This document shows, in pieces, positions 25,120 to 34,175 of a DNA stretch of 55,770 nucleotides (position 1 is its first letter; each line of letters opens with the position of its first letter). Origin of the DNA: Lachnospiraceae bacterium (lineage in GTDB: Bacteria; Bacillota; Clostridia; Lachnospirales; Lachnospiraceae). Below the pieces are notes generated by a model. That model did no database searches. It saw only the letters and a program-made list of their open reading frames with translations, and was not told where the DNA came from. The translations under genes and the position numbers were made by a program. The stretch lies in the NCBI GenBank assembly GCA_014804755.1, contig JAAUZE010000013.1, positions 1-55,770 of the forward strand, read 5' to 3'.

Positions 25120-26256
25120 TCAATTCTCTTCCGTCTCGTTTGCGATCACCTCGTCAATATCAACGGACACAACATCCGCATCCTCCTCCTGTGCTGCAGG
25201 TTCGGGTGCTGTCAGAGCCTTGATGCTTAAGCTGATCTTATGATCCGCTTCATTGAAATCAACCACTCTCGCAGTCACAATCTCGCCGATCTTCAGTACA
25301 TCGGACGGCTTTTCAATATGCTCCTTGGAAATTTGCGATACATGCAGCAGCGCATCCACTCCGGTCTCAAGCTCAATAAACGCACCGAAGTCCGTCATTC
25401 TTGCAACCTTTCCCGTCACCTCATTTCCGACCGCATACTTATCCGCCGCATCACGCCACGGGTTCGTATCTGCAAATTTTAAGCTCAGCGCAATCTTATT
25501 GCCGGAAATTTCTTTAATCAGAACATCCATTTCCTCGCCAACCTTAAATACCTTCTTCGGGCTTTCCACGCGTCCCCATGACATTTCAGAAATATGAAGC
25601 AGTCCGTCAATGCCGCCCAAGTCAATGAACGCACCGAAATCGGTGATATTCTTGACGGTTCCCTTGACGATGTCACCCTCCTGCAGTTTTTCAAGCAGCT
25701 CCTTCTGAAGCTCCGCCTTCTTTGCTGCAACAAGCTGTTTGCGGTCGCCGATGTATCTTCTCTTCTTCGGATTATATTCGGTGATCACGAATTCGATGTC
25801 CTGACCTGCATATTTGCTAAGGTCTTTCTCATACGTATCGGATACCAGACTGGCCGGAATAAAGATCCGCACCTCGTCCACAACTACGCTCAAACCGCCC
25901 TCAAGCACCTGTACGACCTTCGCTGTCAGTACTTCCTGCGTGTTAAACGCTTCCTCAATGCGCTTGTTGCCTCTGTCTGCTGCAAGTCTCTTGTAGGTCA
26001 GGAGAACCTGGCCTTCTCCATCGTTCACCTTGAGAACCTTGACCTCCAGCTTGTCATCCGGCTTTAGGATCGTTGTCAGGTCAACATTGGGCTCGTTGGT
26101 ATATTCGTTACGTGTCAAAATACCATCTGACTTATATCCGATGTTCAGGACTGCGACTTCCGGTTTTACGTCAATCACGGTACCCTCTACTACCTCTCCT
26201 GCGCGAATTGTTTTCAGTGATTCCTCAAGCATTTGTTCAAAAGTTAATTCTGACAT
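25120..26256 (-). CDS. S1-domain RNA-binding protein (RpsA-like)
   Basis: 378 aa from the ATG at 26256, nine bases after GGAGG. Four S1 OB-fold repeats can be seen: from about 17 (GEVVEGTVIDVKPEVAVLNIG), about 105 (VLTAKVVQVLEGGLSVVVD), about 190 (GDIVKGTVKNITDFGAFIDLG) and about 277 (GNEVTGKVARMTDFGAFIEL). An acidic tail follows. It resembles the short S1 proteins of Firmicutes. The start lies inside the last 20 bases of ispH; in several clostridia these two genes are one fused ORF, so here they are split but still coupled. Confidence 0.92.
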   Translation of the reverse strand: MSELTFEQMLEESLKTIRAGEVVEGTVIDVKPEVAVLNIGYKSDGILTRNEYTNEPNVDLTTILKPDDKLEVKVLKVNDGEGQVLLTYKRLAADRGNKRIEEAFNTQEVLTAKVVQVLEGGLSVVVDEVRIFIPASLVSDTYEKDLSKYAGQDIEFVITEYNPKKRRYIGDRKQLVAAKKAELQKELLEKLQEGDIVKGTVKNITDFGAFIDLGGIDGLLHISEMSWGRVESPKKVFKVGEEMDVLIKEISGNKIALSLKFADTNPWRDAADKYAVGNEVTGKVARMTDFGAFIELETGVDALLHVSQISKEHIEKPSDVLKIGEIVTARVVDFNEADHKISLSIKALTAPEPAAQEEDADVVSVDIDEVIANETEEN

Positions 26257-27109
26257 AATTTTGAACCTCCTCAATGATATTATTTGGGGTAGAAGCACCA
26301 GCTGTAATCCCAATCTTTCTGGCATTACCCTTCAAATTCAACTTCAGATCATCAAGTGTTCGGATAAATACGGTATTACCGCACTTACTTCTGCATATCT
26401 CATACAGTTTCTTAGAATTAGAACTTGTCCTACCACCGATGACGACCATGGCATCCACCATGCCGGCAATCTCAGCCGCCTCCGTCTGTCTCTCCTCAGT
26501 TGCGTTACAGATAGTGTTCACAACAGTACCATCATAACCTATCTTTGAAAAAATTTCAACAAATTCTTGAAATTTCGTGTAGTTATATGTCGTTTGTGAC
26601 ACAATGCACAGTTTTATGCCGTTTCCGGACGGATTTTTCACTATATTTTCAGAAAGAAATGCTTCTGCTTCCTCTTTTTTTCCAACTACGACAGCAGGCG
26701 TAACACACCATCCCTTGATGCCCTCCACCTCAGGATGACCGTCATCGCCGATAATGATGATCTGCGCTCCTGCGCGGCTCTCTTTCTCCACGGTATCATG
26801 GATGCGCTTGACAAACGGGCAGGTCGCATCCACGATCTTCATACCGCTTTCTTTCAAACTTTCATAGATCTCCTTGGATACCCCATGCGACCGGATGATG
26901 ACGGTTCCTTTTTCAAGCTTCTTCAGCTCCTGCGGGGGTTCAATGACGCGCACTCCCCGCTTTTCCAGATCCTCCACGACCGATTCATTGTGTATGATGG
27001 GACCGTAGGTGTAAATCGGACCGCCCTGGGCAAGCTGCTCATAGACCTGATCGACCGCGCGTTTCACGCCAAAGCAAAAGCCCGCGGTTTTTGCCAGTAT
27101 GACCTCCAT
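26237..27109 (-). CDS. ispH: 4-hydroxy-3-methylbut-2-enyl diphosphate reductase
   Basis: 290 aa, last step of the non-mevalonate isoprenoid pathway, producing IPP and DMAPP. The [4Fe-4S] cysteines are in AGFCFGVKRAV (Cys12), VDATCPFVKRIH (Cys about 96) and VNTICNATEERQ (Cys about 196). The substrate-binding GPIIHNESVV, IIIGDDGHPEVEG and TAGASTPNNIIEEV are intact. It follows cmk by 5 bases and overlaps the S1 gene by 20 bases, the usual cmk-ispH-S1 arrangement of clostridia. Confidence 0.97.
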   Translation of the reverse strand: MEVILAKTAGFCFGVKRAVDQVYEQLAQGGPIYTYGPIIHNESVVEDLEKRGVRVIEPPQELKKLEKGTVIIRSHGVSKEIYESLKESGMKIVDATCPFVKRIHDTVEKESRAGAQIIIIGDDGHPEVEGIKGWCVTPAVVVGKKEEAEAFLSENIVKNPSGNGIKLCIVSQTTYNYTKFQEFVEIFSKIGYDGTVVNTICNATEERQTEAAEIAGMVDAMVVIGGRTSSNSKKLYEICRSKCGNTVFIRTLDDLKLNLKGNARKIGITAGASTPNNIIEEVQNYVRINF

Positions 27110-27114
27110 ACCAA

Positions 27115-27780
27115 TTATCTCCTATCCTTGCAGAGCGCAATGATCGTATCCACGACTTCGTCGATCGTCATGTCGGAGGAATCAACGAGAACCGCATCCT
27201 TGGCCTGTTTCAGCGGGGACAGTTCTCTCGTCATGTCCCGATGATCGCGCTCGATGATATCCGCCTCGATCACGGCCAGATCGCATGTCTCTCCCTTGGC
27301 CGTCAGCTCGTCATAGCGCCTCTTTGCACGCACCGCGCTGCTTGCCGTCAGATATACTTTGACATCGGCATCCGGCAGCACGCAGGTACCGATATCCCTG
27401 CCGTCCATGATGACATCCGAAGTCTTTGCAAGCTGCCTCTGCAGCTCAACCATTTTTTTCCGTACATTCGGATTCGGGCTGGAATAAGAAGCCATATTGC
27501 CGACTTCCTCCGTGCGGATCAGTCCGTTCACATTCTCTCCGTTTAAGAGTACGACCTGCTCTCCCTGCTCATAACAAAGCGTAATGTCCGCCTCCCTGCA
27601 TTTTTCACTGATCGCGGCGCTGTCCGAAGGATCAACGTGATTTCTTAACAAAAACAATGCCATCGCACGGTACATCGCCCCCGTATCGACATAAATGTAA
27701 TTCATCTTTTTCGCAATTTTTTTTGCGATCGTGCTCTTGCCCGCTCCCGCAGGTCCGTCAATTGCAACATTATGGCTCAT
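27115..27780 (-). CDS. cmk: Cytidylate kinase
   Basis: A 221-aa CMP/dCMP kinase. P-loop GPAGAGKST lies at 9-17, followed by YVDTGAMYRAMALF (30-43). The CMP-binding region DGRDIGTCVLPDADVKVYL and the late DSSDMTIDEVV are typical. It phosphorylates CMP to CDP for nucleic acid and phospholipid synthesis. It precedes ispH in an operon. Confidence 0.97.
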   Translation of the reverse strand: MSHNVAIDGPAGAGKSTIAKKIAKKMNYIYVDTGAMYRAMALFLLRNHVDPSDSAAISEKCREADITLCYEQGEQVVLLNGENVNGLIRTEEVGNMASYSSPNPNVRKKMVELQRQLAKTSDVIMDGRDIGTCVLPDADVKVYLTASSAVRAKRRYDELTAKGETCDLAVIEADIIERDHRDMTRELSPLKQAKDAVLVDSSDMTIDEVVDTIIALCKDRR

Positions 27781-27839
27781 GCTGCGTTCCTCCTGTTTTC
27801 TCTTTCTCTATTTATATCCTGTCCAAGCAGGCATTTCTC

Positions 27840-29165
27840 TTATCCTGCATTTTCTCCGGCGAGATGTCCCGTTGCCCACGCGATCTGAAGATTATAACCT
27901 CCGGTCAATGCGTCCACATCCAAAACCTCCCCCGCGAAATACAGTCCTTTGATCTGTCTGCTCTCCATCGTGGACGGATTGATCTCCTTTACGGATATAC
28001 CGCCCTGCGTGACGACCGCCTCCGCGTAGCCGCGCGTGCCGGTGACCGTCAGCGGAAGCGCTTTCATGAGTCTGACAAACCGAAGACGCTCCTCTTTTGT
28101 AATATCATGTACCGGCTTATTTCCCGCCATTCCCGAAAGTTCCACCATCACGGGAAGCAGTTTCGCCGGAAAAAGACTCTCCACCGCATTCTTGAACTGC
28201 TTATTCTTGTTTTCCTCAAATTCACGGAGCAGCCGTTTATCCAATACCTCCTCAGACAGAGCCGGTTTCAGGTCGATATGGAGCATCATTTCCCCTGCCG
28301 GATTTGGGTCCGCCTTGGCGCGCTTACGGAAATCCTGTCCGGTTCCCTGTTTCCCACAGGCATTTGCATAATAACTGCTTGCACTCAAGATCAGTGGACC
28401 GCTGACGCCAAAATGCGTAAACAGCATCTCTCCCTGCCCGGAATAGATTGTTTTTGTGCCGCATATCAGGGATACCGACACATTTTTAAGCGCCAATCCC
28501 TGCAGGCGCTTACACCATTCCTCACGCACGATAAACGGTACAAGCGCGGGTCTGCACGGCTCCACTCCAATTCCCATTTCTTCAGCAAACCGAAATCCGT
28601 CGCCGTCCGAGCCGGTCGTCGGGTAGGACAAGCCGCCCGTTGCGACAATGACGGCATCCGCATTGAGCGTTTCTTTGTTTGAAAGACAAACACCGCAGAT
28701 ATGCCGGTGTTTCACCTGTTCCGAGGGCTGAGATTCCCCCACTCCTTCCACGAGCAGCCGCTCCGCCTTCGTATGCAGACGCACATGCACGCCGACATGC
28801 TCCAATGCCTGCGCACAGGCGCGTATGACGTCCGAAGCATGATCGGACACGGGAAACACACGGTTTCCCCGCTCCACCTTCAGCGCACAGCCGTGCTCCT
28901 CCATAAACGCCATAACCTGCGGCGCGTCAAACGAATAAACCGCACTGTACAGACTTTTCGGATTGCGGACGACCTGCTCAAAAAATTCTGTCGTCTCTCC
29001 CGCATTCGTCACGTTACAGCGCCCCTTACCCGTGATATAGATTTTTTTACCAAGCTTCTCTTTTTTTTCGATCAGCGTTACACGGTGTCCGTTTTTCGCC
29101 GCCGCATACGCTGCCATCATACCGGCGGCGCCTCCGCCGATCACAATGATCCTACTCATGGGCAT
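27840..29165 (-). CDS. FAD-dependent oxidoreductase, HI0933/BaiN-like
   Basis: 441 aa; the start at 29165 is 7 bases after GGAGG. The FAD dinucleotide-binding motif IIVIGGGAAGMMAAYAA is at 5-21, followed by LGKKIYITGKGRCNVTN (40-56), the signature of the HI0933 flavoprotein family. C-terminal VTQGGISVKEINPSTMES and LYFAGEVLDVDALTGGYNLQ close the FAD site. Family members reduce C=C bonds; BaiN acts on bile-acid intermediates, but substrate cannot be assigned here. The start overlaps the rpiR-type gene, so they are co-transcribed. Confidence 0.9.
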   Translation of the reverse strand: MPMSRIIVIGGGAAGMMAAYAAAKNGHRVTLIEKKEKLGKKIYITGKGRCNVTNAGETTEFFEQVVRNPKSLYSAVYSFDAPQVMAFMEEHGCALKVERGNRVFPVSDHASDVIRACAQALEHVGVHVRLHTKAERLLVEGVGESQPSEQVKHRHICGVCLSNKETLNADAVIVATGGLSYPTTGSDGDGFRFAEEMGIGVEPCRPALVPFIVREEWCKRLQGLALKNVSVSLICGTKTIYSGQGEMLFTHFGVSGPLILSASSYYANACGKQGTGQDFRKRAKADPNPAGEMMLHIDLKPALSEEVLDKRLLREFEENKNKQFKNAVESLFPAKLLPVMVELSGMAGNKPVHDITKEERLRFVRLMKALPLTVTGTRGYAEAVVTQGGISVKEINPSTMESRQIKGLYFAGEVLDVDALTGGYNLQIAWATGHLAGENAG

Positions 29166-29167
29166 CC

Positions 29168-30118
29168 TCACTCCTCCGGCTTTATGAGGGAGTAAGAAAG
29201 CATCGTATCCTCATCAATAAAATTGATCTCATCGTTTAAGTATACCTGATAATTATTCCATGCCTCCTCAAGAGACTCCAGATTGGTCTTGACCTGCTCA
29301 GGACATTTTAAGCACAGCGCGACTACCATCGCATTGATCAGGCTTAACGGCGCGACTAAGGAATCGACAATGGACACCATATCGCTCCTTGCAAGCAGAT
29401 TACATGAGGAATAAAGATTCATCGGCGAATGCACGGTATCCGTAATGGTAACCACCTTCGCGTTTCTGTCGTTGGCAAACTCCATTGCCTTTAGGGTTCT
29501 CATGGAATATCGCGGAAAACTGATACCGACAATGGCGTCCCGGTCATTAATACGAAGCATCTGCTCAAAAATCTCCGTAGTGCTTGTCGATTTCAACAAA
29601 ATGACATCCCCGCGCACCATTTGAAGATAAAAGCTCAAGAATTCCGCAAGCGGTTCACAGCTTCTCAAGCCGATAATATAAATATGCTCGGACTCAATGA
29701 GGATATTGACCGCAGTTTCAAACGCGACCGGATCCAGATTCGCGATCGTATCATTGATCTTTTCGATGTCCGCGGTAAGCACGGACGTAAGAATCTCGGA
29801 CTGCGTACTGCTCCCGTATTTCGCCCCGATGCGCGCGACTGAATTTAATTTATTTTTTACCCAGTCCGCAAGCGTCTTCTGAAACTCGGGATACCCGTCA
29901 TAGCCTAACCCCGCCGCAAAGCGCACCACGGTCGATTCGCTTGTCCCGACCTCTGCGCCAAGCTGCGCTGCCGTCATGAAAACAGCCTGATCGTAATGAT
30001 CCGATATATACGCCGCGATCACCTTATGGCTCTTGCTCATTTTCGCATAGCATTCATTGATGCGCGCAAGCACGTCTCTCTTTTCTGCACCGCCCTGTTC
30101 TGCCTCATGATTACTCAT
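29168..30118 (-). CDS. RpiR/MurR-family regulator with SIS domain
   Basis: 316 aa. The N-terminal HTH_6 domain (residues 14-90: MSKSHKVIAAYISDHYDQAVF, AQLGAEVGTSESTVVRFAAG) precedes a sugar-isomerase SIS domain (about 125-260: HIYIIGLRSCEPLAEFLSFYL, DAIVGISFPRYSMRTLKAM, VVTITDTVHSPM) that senses phosphosugars. AAGGAAA precedes the ATG. No sugar operon lies beside it, so the regulon is not obvious; the co-transcribed flavoprotein may be one target. Confidence 0.92.
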   Translation of the reverse strand: MSNHEAEQGGAEKRDVLARINECYAKMSKSHKVIAAYISDHYDQAVFMTAAQLGAEVGTSESTVVRFAAGLGYDGYPEFQKTLADWVKNKLNSVARIGAKYGSSTQSEILTSVLTADIEKINDTIANLDPVAFETAVNILIESEHIYIIGLRSCEPLAEFLSFYLQMVRGDVILLKSTSTTEIFEQMLRINDRDAIVGISFPRYSMRTLKAMEFANDRNAKVVTITDTVHSPMNLYSSCNLLARSDMVSIVDSLVAPLSLINAMVVALCLKCPEQVKTNLESLEEAWNNYQVYLNDEINFIDEDTMLSYSLIKPEE

Positions 30119-30207
30119 TTTATTTTTCCTTATTTATGATTTACGCTTCCTCAAAAATTCCGAAAAAAGCTTCACGTTCTAAAAATAGGTTCCGCCAAAA
30201 CTTATTC

Positions 30208-30759
30208 TTACCTTCCTGCATAAGAGTGATATGTATCGATCAGAAGCTTTGCCGTCGCCTCATCCGTTAAATCATAGTCTCCCGTGATCGTCATGCATGC
30301 GGCGCCGTGAATGAAGATCCACATACGCATAAACAGATCCTCGGCATTTTTACAGCCGGCCTCCTGCGCCTTGCGGATTTCACGCACCACATTGCCGCCG
30401 GTCCCGTTCAAAATATCATAGAGAGATTTTCCCATCCGCTCTCCCGTCAAAAAGAGCATCTCAAAATAGTGACTTTCCCTGGCAGCAAACGCAATGTATG
30501 CCATACCCAGATCAACAAACGGCTCCGCATACTTTCTGGGATACTGCCGATAAAATTGTTCAAAAAATGAAACCACACGGTCGGTATATTCTCCCTGCAG
30601 CTCCTCCATATTCGTAAATACCCGGAAAATGGGCTGTGTGGAGCATCCGATATGACTTGCAAGCTTTCTCGCCGTTACTTCCCGATAACCGTTCGTACCT
30701 GCCATCTCAAATGCCGCATCCAATATCATCTGTTTTGTTACCGTTTCTTTTCTCGCCAT
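30208..30759 (-). CDS. TetR/AcrR family regulator
   Basis: 183 aa, N-terminal HTH (VTARKLASHIGCSTQPIFRVFTN near 24-46, here written as two parts: VTARKLASHIGC and STQPIFRVF) and a C-terminal ligand domain with MWIFIHGAACM. It is close in design to the TetR at 5648-6253. It stands alone, and its promoter contains a palindrome over the -10 (30818-30858), so autoregulation is likely. GGAAGGGAG precedes the ATG. No target exporter lies next to it. Confidence 0.88.
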   Translation of the reverse strand: MARKETVTKQMILDAAFEMAGTNGYREVTARKLASHIGCSTQPIFRVFTNMEELQGEYTDRVVSFFEQFYRQYPRKYAEPFVDLGMAYIAFAARESHYFEMLFLTGERMGKSLYDILNGTGGNVVREIRKAQEAGCKNAEDLFMRMWIFIHGAACMTITGDYDLTDEATAKLLIDTYHSYAGR

Positions 30760-30817
30760 CGTAATCTCCCTTCCTACTCAACCCGCAAACTTGGGCGCAA
30801 GCCAATTTTAATGTGTG

Positions 30818-30858
30818 ATAACAACTGTTATTGTACCCTGTTTTCTGTGTTTTGTCAA
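30818..30858 (-). promoter_or_regulatory. tetR promoter with overlapping operator
   Basis: On the minus strand TTGACA (plus 30853-30858), exactly 17 bases, and TACAAT (plus 30830-30835). A perfect palindrome ATAACA-AC-TGTTAT (30818-30831) starts at the edge of the -10 and covers the transcription start, the expected place for a repressor operator. Downstream, at 30783-30810, lies one copy of the CTTGCGC leader motif also found before alaS. Confidence 0.75.
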
Positions 30859-30924
30859 CCTCCAACAAAAATGCGCTGTACCGCATCGAAAAACACGCTC
30901 CACGGATTGCCGATTTCCATAAAT

Positions 30925-30963
30925 AACACCCGTCAAAAGACAAGCTGCCTCCTGACGGGTGTT
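30925..30963 (-). terminator. Terminator of the decarboxylase operon
   Basis: Perfect 11-bp arms AACACCCGTCA (30925-30935) and TGACGGGTGTT (30953-30963), 24 bases after the oadA stop, followed on the minus strand by ATTTAT. Confidence 0.75.
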
Positions 30964-30986
30964 ATCATAACAATTGAAATTCTTTT

Positions 30987-32399
30987 TTATACCGGATATG
31001 CTCCGTTCTTCGTATCTGCCTGCGTCAGATCAACCTTCTCCTGCTGCGCGAGGCGGTATTTGAAGAAATCAACGGCAACCTGCGGGAACAGTGCGTAGGA
31101 TAACACGTCCTCATCCTGCTGTTTCCACTCCTTGCACTCCTCCTCAAACTTGTGCAGGGACGGCTCAAGTAAATCAGCCGGACGACAGGTAATCACTTCC
31201 GCATCACCGATCACCTTTTTCTGCACTTCCGGATTAAACGGCTTTACAGTCTTACCGTACTTACCGCTCAAAAGATCCTTCGTCTGTCCGGTCGCCATCT
31301 TATACGGCTCGCCCATCAGGACATTCATGACAGCCTGTGTGCCGACGATCTGGGAGGACGGCGTAACCAGAGGCGGCTCGCCGAAATCCTTGCGGACTCT
31401 CGGAATTTCCTGAAGCACCTGGTCGTATTTATCTTCTGCATTCTGCTCTTTTAACTGGCTCACCATGTTGGAAAGCATACCGCCCGGAACCTGATACATC
31501 AGCGTCTTGATATTCACGCCGAGCACCTTCGGATTTAACAGACCGCTCTTCAAGCATTCTTCTCTGTACGGTCTGAAGTGATCTGCAATATCCGCAAGTA
31601 ACTGCTGGTCAAAGCCGGTATCATACGGCGTTCCGCGGAATGTCTCTACCATAACCTCGGTTGCGGGCTGGGACGTTCCTAATGCAAGCGGAGACATCGC
31701 ACAGTCGATGACATCCACACCTGCCTCTACTGCCTTTAAGTATGTCATGGAAGCAACACCGGAGGTATAATGCGTATGCAGCTGGATCGGCAGCTTGGTC
31801 GCGCTCTTTAACGAACGGATCAGCTTATCTGCCTCATAAGGAACAAGCAGACCTGCCATATCCTTGATACAGATGGAATCCGCACCCATCTCCTCGATCT
31901 CTTTTGCCACATTCATCCAATACTCATGTGTATATGCCTCGCCGAGCGTATAGGAAAGTGCGATCTGCGCATGACCGCCCTCTTTCTTTGTTGCCTTAAC
32001 TGCAGTGTCTAAGTTGCGAAGATCATTTAAGCAGTCAAAAATACGGATGATATCGATACCGTTTGCGATCGACTTCTGAACAAAGTACTCCACAACGTCA
32101 TCGGAATAATGGCTGTATCCTAAAATATTCTGTCCACGGAACAGCATTTGAAGCTTCGTGTTCTTGAAGCCCGCTCTTAATTTTCTTAATCTCTCCCACG
32201 GATCCTCATGCAGGAAACGAAGGGATGCATCAAAGGTCGCGCCGCCCCAGCACTCTACGGAGTGATAGCCGACCTTATCCATCTTATCAACGATCGGAAG
32301 CATCAATTCGGTCGGCATTCTCGTCGCGATCAGCGACTGATGCGCGTCACGAAGGATGGTTTCCGTAATCTTAATCGGGTTCTTTATCTCTTCAGACAT
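30987..32399 (-). CDS. oadA: Oxaloacetate decarboxylase alpha / pyruvate-type carboxyltransferase
   Basis: 470 aa. A TIM-barrel carboxyltransferase like the 5S subunit of transcarboxylase: metal-binding TETILRDAHQSLIATR (13-28), the carbamoylated lysine in SICIKDMAGL (about 176-185) and metal ligands in QLHTHYTSG (about 207-215). It moves CO2 between oxaloacetate and biotin, leaving pyruvate. It lacks the C-terminal biotin domain found in larger OadA proteins; the biotin carrier is encoded separately at 33631. AGGAGGAG precedes the ATG. It is last in the operon. Confidence 0.93.
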   Translation of the reverse strand: MSEEIKNPIKITETILRDAHQSLIATRMPTELMLPIVDKMDKVGYHSVECWGGATFDASLRFLHEDPWERLRKLRAGFKNTKLQMLFRGQNILGYSHYSDDVVEYFVQKSIANGIDIIRIFDCLNDLRNLDTAVKATKKEGGHAQIALSYTLGEAYTHEYWMNVAKEIEEMGADSICIKDMAGLLVPYEADKLIRSLKSATKLPIQLHTHYTSGVASMTYLKAVEAGVDVIDCAMSPLALGTSQPATEVMVETFRGTPYDTGFDQQLLADIADHFRPYREECLKSGLLNPKVLGVNIKTLMYQVPGGMLSNMVSQLKEQNAEDKYDQVLQEIPRVRKDFGEPPLVTPSSQIVGTQAVMNVLMGEPYKMATGQTKDLLSGKYGKTVKPFNPEVQKKVIGDAEVITCRPADLLEPSLHKFEEECKEWKQQDEDVLSYALFPQVAVDFFKYRLAQQEKVDLTQADTKNGAYPV

Positions 32400-32438
32400 G
32401 TTTTCTCCTCCTATATATCCATTCTCAAGCTATCTTTT

Positions 32439-33584
32439 TCAGACTCCGAAAATCGCCATAAAGGTTCCGGCTGCGACCGCCGTTCCGATGACACCCGCGA
32501 CATTCGGTCCCATCGCGTGCATCAGCAGGAAGTTTGTAGGATCTGACTCCGCACCGACCTTCTGGGATACACGTGCCGCCATAGGCACCGCAGACACGCC
32601 TGCAGAACCGATCAACGGATTCACCTTACCGTGTGTCACAACACACATCAGTTTACCGAACAGCACACCCGCCGCCGTACCGAACGCAAATGCGATCAGT
32701 CCGAGTCCAACGATCTTTAAGGTATCCCAGTTCAAGAACGCCTCTGCGCTCGTCGTTGCGCCGACAGAAGTTCCTAATACGATCACGACGATATACATTA
32801 ACGCGTTGGAAGCCGTATCGGTCAACTGTCTTACCACGCCGCTCTCCCTGAAAAGGTTACCAAGCATGAGCATGCCGACAAGGGGCGCTGTGGTCGGAAG
32901 AAGCAGACACACAACGATCGTTACGATGATCGGGAACAGAATCTTCTCCAGCTTTGTAACCGGACGAAGCTGCGCCATCTTGATCTTTCTTTCTTTCTCC
33001 GTCGTAAACAGTTTCATTATGGGTGGCTGAATGATCGGCACAAGGGACATATACGAATATGCCGCCACCGCGATCGGTCCGAGCAGCGCCGTCTGTCCGA
33101 GCTTTCCTGCAAGGAAGATGGAAGTCGGTCCGTCCGCACCGCCGATGATGGATACTGCCGCTGCCGCTTTATCATTAAAGCCTAGTGCGATCGCGCCAAA
33201 GTAAGCGGCGAAAATACCGAACTGCGCCGCTGCGCCCAAGAGAAAGCTCTTCGGATTCGCGATCAGCGGACCGAAATCGGTCATCGCGCCGACACCCATG
33301 AAGATCAGGGACGGCAGAATCGCCCACTCATCCAGTTTGTAAAAATAATACAGCAAGCCGCCGCCATCTCCGCCGTCTCCCGTGTGAGCCATAATATCCG
33401 GATAGATATTGACGAGCAGCATACCGAATGCTATCGGCAAAAGCAGAAGCGGTTCATACTGCTTATGGATAGCAAGGAATAAAAAGAAACAGGCAACCGC
33501 TATCATCAGATAATTTCCCCATGTTAAGTTGAAGAACGCAGTCTGATGGAGCAGATTACCAAGCGTATTTGCTACATAATCCAT
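32439..33584 (-). CDS. oadB: Na+-translocating decarboxylase beta subunit
   Basis: A 381-aa membrane pump with about ten hydrophobic segments. The conserved Na+/carboxybiotin site [15 protein letters not shown] (about 150-164) and the second re-entrant region [11 protein letters not shown] and [14 protein letters not shown] are intact. It decarboxylates carboxybiotin and uses the energy to export Na+. GGGAGG lies 8 bases before the ATG. It follows the biotin carrier gene by 46 bases. Confidence 0.95.
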   Translation of the reverse strand: MDYVANTLGNLLHQTAFFNLTWGNYLMIAVACFFLFLAIHKQYEPLLLLPIAFGMLLVNIYPDIMAHTGDGGDGGGLLYYFYKLDEWAILPSLIFMGVGAMTDFGPLIANPKSFLLGAAAQFGIFAAYFGAIALGFNDKAAAAVSIIGGADGPTSIFLAGKLGQTALLGPIAVAAYSYMSLVPIIQPPIMKLFTTEKERKIKMAQLRPVTKLEKILFPIIVTIVVCLLLPTTAPLVGMLMLGNLFRESGVVRQLTDTASNALMYIVVIVLGTSVGATTSAEAFLNWDTLKIVGLGLIAFAFGTAAGVLFGKLMCVVTHGKVNPLIGSAGVSAVPMAARVSQKVGAESDPTNFLLMHAMGPNVAGVIGTAVAAGTFMAIFGV

Positions 33585-33630
33585 TGCCTTGACCTCCCGT
33601 GTTTGTCATTCTGGTATCATTCGGACCAGC

Positions 33631-34002
33631 TTAGTTCAAAGTTGCGAGAACTGCGCCTGCCTCTACAGCATCACCGACACTGACATTGATACTTGCCACG
33701 GTTCCGTCCTGCGGAGCGACAACAGGAATCTCCATCTTCATTGCCTCGATGGTAACGACCGGGTCGCCCTTCTTCACAGCCTGACCGACTGTTGTGTCAA
33801 GCTTAAATACCTTTCCTGCCGCACCGGCCTCAACCTTGATGCTGCCTGCCGCGCCTGTCGCTGCGGGCTTTGCCGCTGCCGGAGCCGCTTTCGGTGCTGC
33901 CTTGGGAGCCGCCTTGGGCGCTGCTGCTGCAGGTGCGCCTGCCCCCTCCTCTACTGTTACGTCATATACATTGCCATTTACAGTAATGGTATAGTTCTTC
34001 AT
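33631..34002 (-). CDS. Biotin carrier protein of the decarboxylase
   Basis: 123 aa from the ATG at 34002, eight bases after AGGAGG; the longer frame starts too early. A short beta N-terminus (MKNYTITVNGNVYDVTVEEG) leads to a Pro/Ala/Lys swinging linker (about 22-52) with repeated KAAPKAAP, then a biotinyl domain (54-123) with the biotin lysine in EAMKME. It carries CO2 between the two carboxyltransferases and OadB, comparable to the 1.3S subunit of transcarboxylase. Confidence 0.95.
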   Translation of the reverse strand: MKNYTITVNGNVYDVTVEEGAGAPAAAAPKAAPKAAPKAAPAAAKPAATGAAGSIKVEAGAAGKVFKLDTTVGQAVKKGDPVVTIEAMKMEIPVVAPQDGTVASINVSVGDAVEAGAVLATLN

Positions 34003-34082
34003 TGTCATTTCCTCCTGATTTTTATTATCATACCAACCCAACGTTTCACTTTCATGACTTTGCCGATATCCACAAATTCCAC

Positions 34083-34175
34083 AAATTTGAGCTTATGCTC
34101 AAATTTGCTGTGTGAGATTTTAAAATTTCTTTGCGAAACAGCCTCTGCTGTGAGCATTAGAAATTCTTCTCACAC
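34083..34175 (-). repeat. Structured intergenic element inside the decarboxylase operon
   Basis: Two palindromes fill the 170-bp gap between oadG and the biotin carrier: AAATTTGAGC-TTAT-GCTCAAATTT (34083-34106, perfect 10 bp) and a longer imperfect hairpin with outer arms GTGTGAGA (34110-34117) and TCTCACAC (34168-34175), whose inside contains AAATTTCT/AGAAATT and CAG/CTG pairs. The second arm touches the oadG stop. No ORF is visible here. It may be a dispersed palindromic repeat or an mRNA-processing signal setting subunit ratios. Confidence 0.65.

Noticed and set aside
27657-28682. 341-codon plus-strand ORF
   Set aside because: Antisense to cmk and the BaiN-like flavoprotein, both well supported; composition is that of a shadow frame.
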